Source of the DNA: Hyalella azteca
Lineage: Eukaryota > Arthropoda > Malacostraca > Amphipoda > Hyalellidae
Assembly: GCF_000764305.2 (NCBI RefSeq)
Contig: NW_025945775.1
Span: forward strand, 186,001-250,000
DNA length: 64,000 nucleotides
Direction of reading: 5' to 3'
Notes under the pieces: model-generated
Seen by the model: the letters and a program-made list of their open reading frames with translations, nothing else
Told to the model about the DNA's origin: nothing
The model's database searches: none
Shown: positions 39,142 through 49,520 of the stretch, piece after piece
Numbering within the stretch: the stretch's first letter is position 1
How the letters are laid out: each line of letters begins with the position of its first letter
Position numbers and translations under genes: made by a program

Positions 39142-41233
39142 CTGCAATTCCATATCAATAAAGGTACTGTGTCTAAAAGCATCTCTGATAAAACATATAT
39201 CTAATATTTAGGCCAAAAAACACCATTCAAAGTAAATTCACCTGCAAGTAGCAATGATAAATGAGCTATTTTACTTTTGAATTACAATTATAAAACAATT
39301 GCAAGCTCTAAGCTACACACTTCTAGATTGAATTTATCTCAATTGGCAAATATACACTGAATATAACTTTTCTAATATCAAAAACAGAACATTTGTGCCA
39401 AAGAATAAGTGTTTAATCATTGATTTTTATACCTCATTTCAACTCTAAGAAAATTCTGTCAATATTTAAAAATTTTGCAAAAGCATTTACTGTAACTCAA
39501 CATCTGACATGATAAAAACAATGTGCTTTATTAACAGTACAAGTATATACTAGTGAGCTTGTCTAATTTGTAATAAAGATGTCAGAGAGCATGAAGATAG
39601 AGTGAACTACCTATTGTTCAACATTCTAGGTGTATTAAAATATTTAGCAATGATCCATAACAGCAGGCTATTTCAGACAAGAGCTTCAAAGCAAATTAAT
39701 GCAAAAAATTGAGGAGATTCAAATTTTTGGTTATTTTCAAAGCAGAGTTGAATAAAAAATTATATTAGAAAACATAAAAAAAGTACATTCATAAAATTAA
39801 AATCTTCCAAACAGGGGGATATAAATGGTAAATAAATAATAAACAAAACAAGAGCTACGGAAAGGGAGAAGAGCTGGTGTAAGATTTAACATAAGATTAA
39901 AATCCATAACCTGAAAGATCCATGGCAGTGCAAGACCTGTGGAATATAGCAATGGAATAATATGATTAATTCATTAGTGGACAAAAGCATCCCAATATCT
40001 GCACAGACAAGAAGAAAAAGTTAGGATTTATATTCCTATCCCAAATCAAAAGATGTTAACCCATCCTCAGTATGGTAACTATGGTAGTACTTGCTTGTCA
40101 GTAATAAATCTGTCAATGCTAGGCTTGTTGACATAAGGCTTGTCAACATGAGGCTTGCCAATATGAACAACAAAGACTAACATCCAAGGTATGGTACTGA
40201 TAACTCAGAATGATGTCTAGATTCAAAATATCCCATCATAAGTTAGAAACCAAATTCATCCAATAAAAATTCCCAACTTCCCCAATTCTCTAACATATAG
40301 TAAGCAAAATGAATTAGGTATTTTCTGCAATGCTGTATTGATGGTATACAAGTTAAAAACATCTGTATTTTGTTCAAGAATAATAAAACTGTATTTTTTC
40401 AACATAAAATGTACCTACCTATATACAGTACATATATTGATAGCAAAAATTTAACATATTAGCAAGTGCAAGAGAACCAAATCAATAAGAATAATTTTAA
40501 TTAAGCATTTCATAAAGCCTATTTTTATCATTTTTCATACTGAAACCTCTCTATTTTGAGGTAAACAAGTGAAAACACAAGGCATAGCTTCAACATAAGA
40601 ATTTAATTGCATACTCCTGCTCTTGTATTATCAATTTTATTCTATCTTGTTTGGTCGTCATATGAATATCAACAGAAATGGCATCTATAAGCCATCACAA
40701 AAAAGTGTTCACAAAGCACTGAGGAGTCAGAACAGCATACCTCCCTCAGAGCTCAAGATCAATGAATGAAAGATACTCTATCTGTCATATCACTGGCCTA
40801 ATCAGAGATAAGCAAATATCAACAGTCTTATCAGCAAGCACATGAAAATCAACCCTCCATATTTAGGACTCTTAACTCTTCACAAATCCAAAACAAGGGA
40901 AGCATGAGTACAAATAAAGAAATAAAAATCATTTCATTATTTACATAATTTGATAAACTTTAAAATTTATTTTGCAAATACACAGGAGCTAAAACAAGCT
41001 CAAATAAAGATTTTACACTTTTTCTGCTATTCAAAATCAAGATTAAAACTAAGTGAATTATGAATCAATAATTTACGCTTTCATTACCATTAGATACATA
41101 CAAACAGAAATGAAGTCAAACATAGATACCGGTATGCTCAAACATTCAGTCAAATGGTTAATACTAGTACCATATACCTATACATTATATACCTATATAC
41201 ATGAGGGGAAACAAACTGACATGCTTAATTTCC
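39142..41233. other. Liprin-beta intron 1, part distal to the piggyBac
   Basis: AT-rich, without visible exons or named repeats. Confidence 0.5.
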
Positions 41234-41237
41234 TTAA
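41234..41237. other. piggyBac target-site duplication, left
   Basis: TTAA directly abuts the CCCTTTCA terminus at 41238. Confidence 0.9.
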
Positions 41238-43787
41238 CCCTTTCACGCCTGAATTATCTTGTGATCCAAAATAAAATATTTTTATGCTAAAAATGAGTTA
41301 TTTAGGTGTTAAATATTACAGAAAGAACAATAGTTATGAAATATTCCTTTATTTGAAAAAGTTACAAAATGTTGCCTTTTGTCTACATCCGGCAGATATA
41401 GACAATTTCGAATGGCTACTTAGTATGGTATTGAGCATAGCAAGTTTTTGTTCTAGTAAGGCACAAACCTACACTACATTTGTTGCACCTTACTTTAGTG
41501 AAACCTTTCACACTAAACTTGCATCTTTGTTTTGTTTCAGCAATAAATGGCAAATGACCAATATTGTCGAAACGTACAGCGTCTAATGGATGTGAGAATT
41601 TCCTTCTTTATGAGGTGGAGGCTCCATTCACGTGGCTTGGTCTTCCTCTTGGAGTTGAACTTGGACTCATCAAACCAATGGCTAGATCTTCCTTGAAGTC
41701 GGACAGACTCTTCACTTTTGATTTCATTACATGGCAATTCCTTTTATACAAAAGCCAAGAATTCACCACACTCATGTCCAATAAATACAAAAAAATTCGC
41801 ATGTACCATTTCTTAGATTTGAAATCTATGCGGTAAAGTTCGATCAACATGTCACATAGATCGACGCCTCCCATAAATTTGTTATATTCTTTTACAACAA
41901 ATGGTCTGTTTATTTCAATGTGCTTGTTTCGCTTCTTGTCCCATCTCTTGACGGTGTCTTCTGGAGTGATGCCGGCATAAGTTGAAAGAAGGTGAACAGA
42001 CTTATTGTCAAACCACTTCACTGCTATTACATCACGATTTGTTTCGACACGGTAGTCGAAACTTCCTCGTCCCTCTTTCTGTAATTTCTTGTCATTTTCC
42101 ATGATGCATCCTTTCAGTCTATTTGCTCTAACAGTAGATACATTCAAGATTCCAGATTCCTTTAGTTTTGACGATAAATCAACAGAAGAGAACCAGTTAT
42201 CGTAGAACAACTTGTAGTTCAAGTGCTTAGGTATGCCTTCAGCAAGACGAAGCACATAGGCAGATGATACTCCAACACCAAGGTCATCATTTTTCTGAGA
42301 TTTGCCTGTATATATCTCGAAGTCATAAACAAACCCACTTGATCCTGCTTGTGATATTACTTTGTATCCCCATTTGTGAGGTTTTTTTGGATTGTATTGT
42401 TTCAAAGATATGCGAGCTTTTGTGGGAATGATTTGCTCGTCTACAACTTGATGTTCTTCCTGCGATACCTTCCGACAATTTGTTCTGATAGATTCAATTA
42501 TGGGTCTTATTTTGAATAACTTATCAAAATCGGGATCATCTCTGGTCTTCTGTTGCGTGTTGTCGTTGAAATGAATATATCTCTTTATCTCTTCAAACTT
42601 ATCTCTACTCATGATGTCTGATATTGCGGCCAGTTGCAGGCCTTTCTTCCAGTATGTCCGATAGCTGGGAACTTTTATAATACCAGTTAGAAGTAGAATT
42701 CCCAAAAAGCATTTCATGTCAGTATTTTCAAGACGCATCTCTTTGCCATCCTTCTGTAGTGCATGCAGTTTAGTTTGTTGAACAATGAAATCTATAAGAG
42801 CATCATCAAAAATCAAATTGAAAAATGAAGTTGCACTAAATGTTTGCCATTCTTCATCAACAATAAGACGGTCTTTCCATTCAATATCATTAGGCGGAGA
42901 GAAATCTTTTTTACTCCATATGAATTCATTTATTACATTCTTAGCTGCTCTCTGTTGCTCTGCCATAATTGAAAGTGGAATATCATCTTCAGATGCACCA
43001 TCATGCACTTCGATATTTGGCAAGGTGCAAATATGTTGGATGGTATCTTCTTCTTCAATATCATCATATACAGCAGATTCAAATTCTTCATCATCTTCAT
43101 CAGATTTATCACCATCAGGACAGAGTACCATCTTCACAGCTTCATCTAATGTCAGAAACTTCCTACCCTGGCGAATTGCCGAGCGCTTCTGTACCTTTTC
43201 GTATTCGGTCAAGTGTTCTGTGTTAGATCTACTTGGTCCCGGCTGCTCATAAGACATGATGGATCTGCAATATAATATAAGGAATAACTACTTAGGACTA
43301 CAAAAATTTCATTGGTAATCAAGGAAATAGTTAGTGCTGTCACGACGCTCTTCTACTCAGTTGTTTACCAACTTGTGAATTACTGCCGGATGTAGCAAAT
43401 AAGCTACATATCATTTCAAAACCTTAGATTTCAAAATGTTCATGTTATATAATATTTTTGACAATTTAATATCTTACTATGCATCATTACCTATACAATG
43501 AGTATGATTTGCACTAAGATAATCATTTGGAAATATTTTTAATCGCGATATCAAATAATGAAAAAACAGCGTAACACTCACCAGACTCAGGAACGTGTTT
43601 TGACGCGTCTTCTCTCGATCATAGCTGTCATACTACTGACGCAACGAAGCAAATCTTAGTTCCACTTTGTAGCTGTTGATGCACTCTTTGCAACAGCGTT
43701 TAAAAATATCCTAGATTGTAATTAGAAATGCCTTAAAGATAGACTAGAATTTAATGTAGACTACAGTCTACATCCGTCCTGAAAGGG
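41238..43787 (-). mobile_element. Near-complete piggyBac DNA transposon
   Basis: A 2,550-bp element bounded by inverted CCCTTTCA termini (CCCTTTCACGCCTGAA left, CCCTTTCAGGACGGAT right) and flanked by TTAA on both sides. This is the signature of the piggyBac superfamily, which excises and inserts at TTAA. It holds an intact transposase ORF. It lies in intron 1 of the liprin-beta gene in the same orientation. Intact ends, intact ORF and intact target duplication indicate recent insertion and possible activity. Confidence 0.95.
41608..43257 (-). CDS. piggyBac transposase (PGBD2/3/4-like)
   Basis: An intact 549-aa ORF. The N-terminal third is acidic (about residues 49-95), followed by the DDE_Tnp_1_7-type core. 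The three catalytic aspartates expected for piggyBac are visible: D273 in VVDEQIIP, D353 in FYDNWFSS and D466 in FMGGVDLCD, close to D268/D346/D447 of the moth enzyme. Other family motifs are KPHKWGYK and TVRANR. The C-terminus ends in an RGRPS-type tail with no cysteine-rich zinc finger, as in several PGBD-type proteins. The enzyme would cut at TTAA through hairpin intermediates in the nucleus. Seven bases before the ATG is a strong 3' splice site (TATATTGCAG, 43265-43274). It could receive the liprin-beta exon 1 donor, but that splice would be out of frame. Confidence 0.95.
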   Translation of the reverse strand: MSYEQPGPSRSNTEHLTEYEKVQKRSAIRQGRKFLTLDEAVKMVLCPDGDKSDEDDEEFESAVYDDIEEEDTIQHICTLPNIEVHDGASEDDIPLSIMAEQQRAAKNVINEFIWSKKDFSPPNDIEWKDRLIVDEEWQTFSATSFFNLIFDDALIDFIVQQTKLHALQKDGKEMRLENTDMKCFLGILLLTGIIKVPSYRTYWKKGLQLAAISDIMSRDKFEEIKRYIHFNDNTQQKTRDDPDFDKLFKIRPIIESIRTNCRKVSQEEHQVVDEQIIPTKARISLKQYNPKKPHKWGYKVISQAGSSGFVYDFEIYTGKSQKNDDLGVGVSSAYVLRLAEGIPKHLNYKLFYDNWFSSVDLSSKLKESGILNVSTVRANRLKGCIMENDKKLQKEGRGSFDYRVETNRDVIAVKWFDNKSVHLLSTYAGITPEDTVKRWDKKRNKHIEINRPFVVKEYNKFMGGVDLCDMLIELYRIDFKSKKWYMRIFLYLLDMSVVNSWLLYKRNCHVMKSKVKSLSDFKEDLAIGLMSPSSTPRGRPSHVNGASTS

Positions 43788-43791
43788 TTAA
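43788..43791. other. piggyBac target-site duplication, right
   Basis: TTAA abuts the right terminus (GAAAGGG at 43781-43787). It lies about 34 bp from the liprin-beta exon 1 donor GT. Confidence 0.9.
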
Positions 43792-43830
43792 GTTTAAGGA
43801 AGCTCACAATGTAGAAGTGTGGCCACTCAC

Positions 43831-43927
43831 CTGCAATGATGCCATCCATCTGCTGCAGAGCAGCCTCAAGCATGAGGCTGGCATCCAAATTACTATGGCC
43901 TTTAATTGCTGGCAATTCCCCGCTCAT
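43831..43927 (-). CDS. Liprin-beta: Liprin-beta first coding exon
   Basis: ATG at 43927 opens 32 codons plus one base, ending at ATTGCAG|GTGAGT (43831). The product contains DASLMLEAALQQMDGIIAG, matching the vertebrate liprin-beta (PPFIBP1/2) N-terminus ASDMLAAALEQMDGIIAG in sequence and position. Liprin-beta proteins are cytoplasmic scaffolds with an N-terminal coiled coil and C-terminal SAM domains that bind liprin-alpha at the cell cortex and synaptic active zones. Those later domains are not in view. A possible 3' splice site (AAGACAG) sits four bases before the ATG, so a 5'UTR exon may precede. Exons 1-3 join into exactly 100 codons with no stop. Confidence 0.85.
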
Positions 43928-43931
43928 TTTC

Positions 43932-44408
43932 CTGTCTTGTTTGCACACACAGCAATATTTAACCAGAAATTAATTAAAATGAGAGAGCAGTAGAGTAAAT
44001 TAGCCCAAACAAGTAACTTGAAATTTTTACTCTTTATAAACAAACCTCATGACTATTACTTGTGGAATATTCTCTACTTTGGTCTGACAATGTTCATAAA
44101 ATTAAAAAAAATTCTGAAAATTCAATAAGACACAATTAACAGATTAAATTGATATCCATCATAACTTGACTTTAAAATATTTTATCCAATGTTTACAATG
44201 TGTTGTATGCTCCCTGCCAAGTTTCTTTAGATCTTCATGACTCCAATTTGTAATATATATAACAATAGAAAATGAAATGTGGAAATCTAGTCTAAGAAAG
44301 TAGCAAAAACTATTATATATTAATATATTTTCTACACAACACAGAATCAAATTTTAATTCTACCAGGGATTTGATTCATTTTTTTGCAACATTATTCATC
44401 TATATACG
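43932..44408. other. Upstream flank of liprin-beta exon 1
   Basis: AT-rich, no feature seen. It may be an intron if a 5'UTR exon lies further upstream. Confidence 0.4.
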
Positions 44409-44623
44409 TACCATCAACTGGGGCAACTTTAGCCACCAAGGGTGACTTTGACCACCACTACAACAAGAAATAAATGGCAGCAAAAGAAAATAATAAACGT
44501 TGGCCAAAGTCACCCCACCCAGTCACTTTGGTCAATGTTTATTATTTTGTTTTGCTGCCATTTATTTGTTGTAGTTTTGGCCTAAGTCATCCCCGGTGCC
44601 CAATGTCACCCCAGTTGACGGTA
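44409..44623. mobile_element. Palindromic MITE, copy 1
   Basis: A 215-bp element that is nearly one long inverted repeat, with ends TACCATCAACTGGGG and TACCGTCAACTGGGG. TA at both tips suggests a TA target, as in Tc1/mariner-type elements, though the superfamily is inferred. A second copy lies at 55534-55746. It has no coding capacity. Confidence 0.8.
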
Positions 44624-44654
44624 CTAAGAAACAATTGAGTTTTATTTGAAGTGT

Positions 44655-44852
44655 TCTGGATTACCCCGTTACCAGGGGTAATTCGGGACGCTTTAATTTT
44701 GTGTCTGGCACCTTACAAATAGCATATGGAATTTTTTCAGAAATACCATGCAAAAGCCCTTGCAATTTGTTTCTGAAAAGTTTCAAGGTAAGAAGTTATT
44801 AATGGAAAACACTCAAAACCATCTCTTATTACCCCGCTTGACGGTGTACAAA
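44655..44852. mobile_element. Fragment related to the TACCGTCAA MITE family
   Basis: The right end (ATTACCCCGCTTGACGGTGTA) resembles the MITE terminus. The left end has a small palindrome TTACCCCGTTACCAGGGGTAA. It could be a diverged relative sharing only the terminal motif. Confidence 0.4.
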
Positions 44853-45122
44853 CTTATTAAGGAGCTTTATAAATTATGTTAGAAATTGTATCTTAAGTTT
44901 TGTTTCTAAAATAGATCATATTTAGTGAAGGCCAGCAATTCGGCATAGAGGCAGACCAGAGAATTTTAGAATCAGTTCATTTTTAATTTTCTTATCTACT
45001 CAAGATTAAAACCAATATCTCTTATCTGATAATGCTGGTATGAATGGTATCCATGATACTTTACTGTTCTACTAACTCAAAAATGAACTTGAGGAAATTT
45101 CTGAAGAGTCTCTGCTTTGCCT

Positions 45123-45660
45123 CTATGTAAGTTGTTGTTGTGGTTCCCCGGTCTCATTTTTATAAGAGACCTCCCCCTTGCGCAAGTACGACACCACCAA
45201 CAGGGGGTCACTCCAGAGCTGTAGGGTTGAGGTTATTTGGTGGTGTTGTCTGAGGTCCTGCCAGAGTGGACATTCCAGGAGAATGTGAGTGATTGTGTGG
45301 GGAGCTCTCTGGCAGGATGGGCAGGTGTCTGTGTCTGCTTGGCCTATTCCGTTTGCGTATGTTTGTAGTGAAGGGTGGTGGCCGCAGCGCAGCCTGGCTA
45401 GGTGTACTCTCTCCAGTCTAGATAGCTGTGTTTCTGTGCTGCTTATGTCAGGTGGTGGGTGCCCAAGGACTTTGTTCTAAGTGTCATAATTGTGTGTAAG
45501 TGTTTTTTTGTGCTGGTGTTGCCTTAGGGTGGGGGTACTGTGTCTAGTATGTTGGTGTAGTATCTGTGAGGGGTTTGCACCATTTGTCTATGTGTAGGTG
45601 GGTGGCCGCATAGGTAGTGGCATGGGTGTTGTGTGTTGTTTATGGCTGCAGTCTGCGGCT
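45123..45660 (-). pseudogene. 3' remnant of a non-LTR retrotransposon polyprotein
   Basis: The minus-strand frame 45123-45476 reads LARLRCGHHPSL, then IGQADTDTCPSC, then HTITHILLECPLW, and stops at TAG 45123. A C-x2-C ... H-x4-C cluster after an R-L-R-C/T-G-H motif is typical of the region downstream of the RT/RNase H domains in arthropod non-LTR elements. An in-frame TAG at 45477-45479 breaks it, and sequence further upstream looks like decayed coding DNA to about 45660. The reverse transcriptase itself is absent. Confidence 0.75.
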
Positions 45661-48195
45661 ATCAATTGTTTTGCTCACTAATCACTATATACCTATGTAA
45701 GTTAAAGTTGGCAACATAAGTGGCATGCACCTATGCCTATGGCAACATTGGTCGGTTGGTGGGCAGTAGCCATTCTGGTGAATCAGGACATCAGGCAAAA
45801 GCCACCTATGATTGATGACAGAATAAGACAAAATCACAAAAATGCCTATGTTTGCACTTTGCAGTCAGTTTCATCTGATTTTATTGCCACAAACTACAAA
45901 GCCTTATTTATTTCATAAAAGAATTTCAGAATGGCCTATTTTTGCATTTCTATTTTGAACATCACCCTAAAAAATGCCATTTTCAAGTGAGATTTTTGAA
46001 AAATTCTACCTAATATTCGAGATTGGGTTAGTGCCTAGGCCTAGGGCCTAGCTACTGCCTATCAAAATCAAGCTAGCCTTAGACTTTAGTCAGAGGCATT
46101 GATTTGATTTCATAGCATCGATACACTTACAATGATATTGAATTACTGATAGTAAATTAGTGACAGCATTAGCAGCACTGAGCACACTGAGACTGAGCAC
46201 AGCATTCACAGCAACAGCCTAGCAGAGTAGCAGTAGCAGTACTAGAGCAGGCCGGTAGCAAATAGCAAAGGAAGGAGAGATTTTGTTAGAAACCAGTTCA
46301 TTTCAAATTACCTTATATAGTTATTATAGTTTTTGTATTCAATATCTATACAATACTGCTGGTATTCAATATCTAAACAATACTGCTGGTGCTGGAGTGC
46401 TGGTAAGTGGTATCCAATATCCACTATGATTATCCATGATACGTTCCTGAAAGGCTGAATCCTGGTCTGCTCATAGCATTCTGCCTACTCATAGGACTCC
46501 TGGAGATCTGGACTCGAAAACAAGACTTACAAGAGTCTATAAAAGTCTCTGCACCTGCAGCTCTGCCAATTGCCAACATGAATAATGAATGGAAATTTGG
46601 GATGTGACATTACTACGACCTACGTTACGTCGGTTGTAACTAGTACCGTAGTACGTAACTACTAAGTACTAACAACTATGCGTACGTACGTACTAACTAG
46701 TTACGTCAAAGTAAATAGTAATTAATGAAGTAAACAGACTTGGGAGTTAGAGAAAGAACCATGAAAAGCATTTAAGTAGGAATTTCACACATCTCTTTTT
46801 CAATTAAATGGATAAATAACACTTTCCACTCATATTAATCAGCTTCTATTTTTCACAGCTTACAGCTGTCAAACGGCAGAAGCGGGCACTGCTCCCTTGA
46901 CCCTTCACTCACTCGCGGACCGATTTAAACTAAAGTTTCCATCCGATGATCCGATACAAAATGTGGATATTATCGTTAAAAAACGTATCGTGTTGAATCA
47001 TTCTTCAGGAGGTTCACAGTACCATGCACAGTACGCTGTGCCTTAAGACGATTTATACTTTAGGCTGCTATTAGTTAAAATTAAGATACGACTCAATGAA
47101 TAGGGGAAAAGAAATATTGGACGCCAGATTTGCGTTTATGGACAGGGAGTGCAGCTTGCCATATCTCATCCAAAATAAACTGCTTAGCTTGCGAAAATTG
47201 CCATGCATAGTAGACTTTATATTACTCGAAGAAGTCAAATGCTATCAGACGTATTGCCAGCTGATGTTGCTGCCAGCTTAGCAGCGGCTGCATAGTTTTA
47301 GACCCTACTTTTACTGTATCACAATTATTGGGTTACAGCAACTAAAATGAGATGGGGGATGGTTGAAAATAGACTTGAGGAGATGATGTTATATCCATAT
47401 ATAATAAGTTGTAAGATGTCATATGGTTCTGCTGTGACGAAGGAGTTACTGGGATCAGGGAGTGCCGTCCAGTATAGATGTAGGTTACTGGCGCGACAGA
47501 CAGCATATTGCTCACAGACTGAAGTGACAAAGCTAAGAGCAGGCTTTCTGAGAATATGGGAAAAATCCGGGGAGTAGAATGGTCTAAATGTCATTGAATC
47601 TCCCTGATGTTGTTTCCCACACCTCCCAATAATGGCAATTGGAGAAGTGGTGGTGAATCAAGGAGGTGGGAAAATCTACAGAGAAATTTCTGTGGCGTGA
47701 TTCGAGTGTAGGGAGGATTATGCAGGGATCGTGCATCTGTGCAAATTATGCAGGGATCATGAGACGAGAGGCAGCGCGTGTCGGGCCGGGTGCGGGATGG
47801 TGCTATATGAAGGCATCGGTGCCAGCGGTTGAGGGCACTGATACGCTGATATTATTCAAATGCTTGAAAGTATGAGAGCACACATTTGTCTTTTTACGAG
47901 AAATATCTGCAAAAATTAGATCAGTGATGTCCAGGAGTTGGAAAAGAAGAAGCCGTGGAGGAGGACATAAAGCTGCAAAATGTCTCGAGTTTAGATCTAT
48001 GTTAGCCTGAGTATGTAGGTCTCAGTGACGTAGCGCAGAAATGGCTCTGCCTGCATAGCTGTAAAATCAAACAGTAATTCCCCTTTGGCATGAAAGTAGA
48101 GCTTTGGGGCACAAATGCTATATTTTTCATTATGTTCATGGGAACGCTGCAAGTTGGCAAAACGGTCTTCGTTTGTGATAAGCACTCCCTCGTAC
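45661..48195. other. Non-coding stretch
   Basis: Contains an AGC-rich patch (46160-46255) and a TACGTA-rich self-complementary cluster (46610-46720). A 76-codon plus-strand ORF at 47347-47577 has no support as a gene. Confidence 0.35.
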
Positions 48196-48420
48196 TCGGC
48201 GGGTAGCCCACTGATTGCAGTTCCGGTTGTGAGTTGTGGGTGTGATCCCTGCTGCCCAAGACAGCTCTAACCTAAATCGGTGAGGTGGCAGGGCAGTAAA
48301 ACACAGCGAAATTGAAACAGTGAGTTACAAGTTTGAGACCGCAATTAGCTGTACAAATTCTGCGACATTCAGAATTGGAAACCGGTCTAATGCCCTCATC
48401 AACGCTGACACTGCAATTAC
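48196..48420 (+). mobile_element. Diverged tRNA-derived SINE, copy 2
   Basis: Aligns along its length with the SINE at 53285. Shared blocks are CAGTGAGTTRCAAG, GAGACCGCAA, TTCTGCGA and AACGCTGACAC versus AAAGCTGAAAC. Weak box A-like (GGTAGCCCACTG) and box B-like (GGGTGTGATCCC) sites remain. It is much older than copy 1. Confidence 0.65.
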
Positions 48421-49520
48421 GTCTATTTCTTTACTCTTCACGCAAACACTTCTTCGTACTTCAATTTCCTCGTACAATGATTATCCACGGTTCAAAATAT
48501 TTGGCTGCTGTTCTGCATCGTTTAAATCAGCGTACTGCGTGGCGACATCGTTGATAGCATGGTGAGTGCGATAAATCATTTTGTACATTTATTACAATAA
48601 TGGATTTTACAAGTTTACTCTAATAATAAATTTTTCTAATACTGAGTTGTAAATGGGATTAACAATTTCAGACACCCATTTAACACGGTCTCCACCGACT
48701 GTGTATTACGGAGGCGACCGTGTTAAATGAGAGTGCTCCATCATTTATCCTATTCTTTACAGTATCCCATTACGGTCGCCACGTGGAGTAAAACTTAAAT
48801 CAATACATTGCCAAATTCATATTTAATCAACAGACGTATCTCACTTCCCCATCTTAATTATGCAGAAAAATCAATTTACTGTGGCGAATGTACCGCGTTT
48901 TCACAGACCCATTAACAGCATTCTATTTTTCAACATTTCTTCATAGATGCCTTACATTAGGGCATTAGTCCCGTCCGAGCGCAATTAAATAGTTCTGAAG
49001 CGGCAGGTACATTTTACAACAATATTTCACCCGAGTCCAATTCTGCTAAACTGGAATTTTTAATTATTTGCAGGCAACTACTTGTACTATTCTGCGACGT
49101 TAATTATACCGTCCACGTTACCAATTCGCTACAACACTGTGGGCATATGGGGTGCATCCAATTAAAGCGTGCGATGTGGTTAAAAATTTTGCTAACTCTA
49201 TTTGGACTATCAAAGGTGCTTATTGATTTGAATTTACAAATTCATGCGTAAATAATTACACTCTTGCTTATATTGACATAAAATGACAACAACGATAATA
49301 GTTTTGGGCGTAAATCTTCCATTCATCAAAATTGGGCAATTACAATAGCGGCGAAATTCTTCACTTAAATACATTATTGTCGAATAAATATTCCAGAATA
49401 TAACAGGCTAACGGCTACGAAAAAAAACAACAACATTTTAAAAGGTCAATATTTAAACATTGCTTATCTGATAAGCTCTTTCAGCTATGGAAGCTTCGTC
49501 GTGCAGGATCGGCGTGATAA
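48421..49520. other. AT-rich flank downstream of the 479-codon gene
   Basis: It may include that gene's 3'UTR. A short inverted sequence with CGGTCTCCACCGACTGTG occurs near 48690. No gene is seen. Confidence 0.4.

Noticed and set aside
41284..41586. 100-codon plus-strand ORF in the piggyBac end
   Set aside because: It lies in the element's non-coding tail, opposite to the transposase, and has no family resemblance.
43257..43927. In-frame liprin-beta/piggyBac fusion protein
   Set aside because: The exon 1 donor is phase 1 and the acceptor leaves 7 nt before the transposase ATG, so the spliced frame is shifted and reaches a stop soon after.
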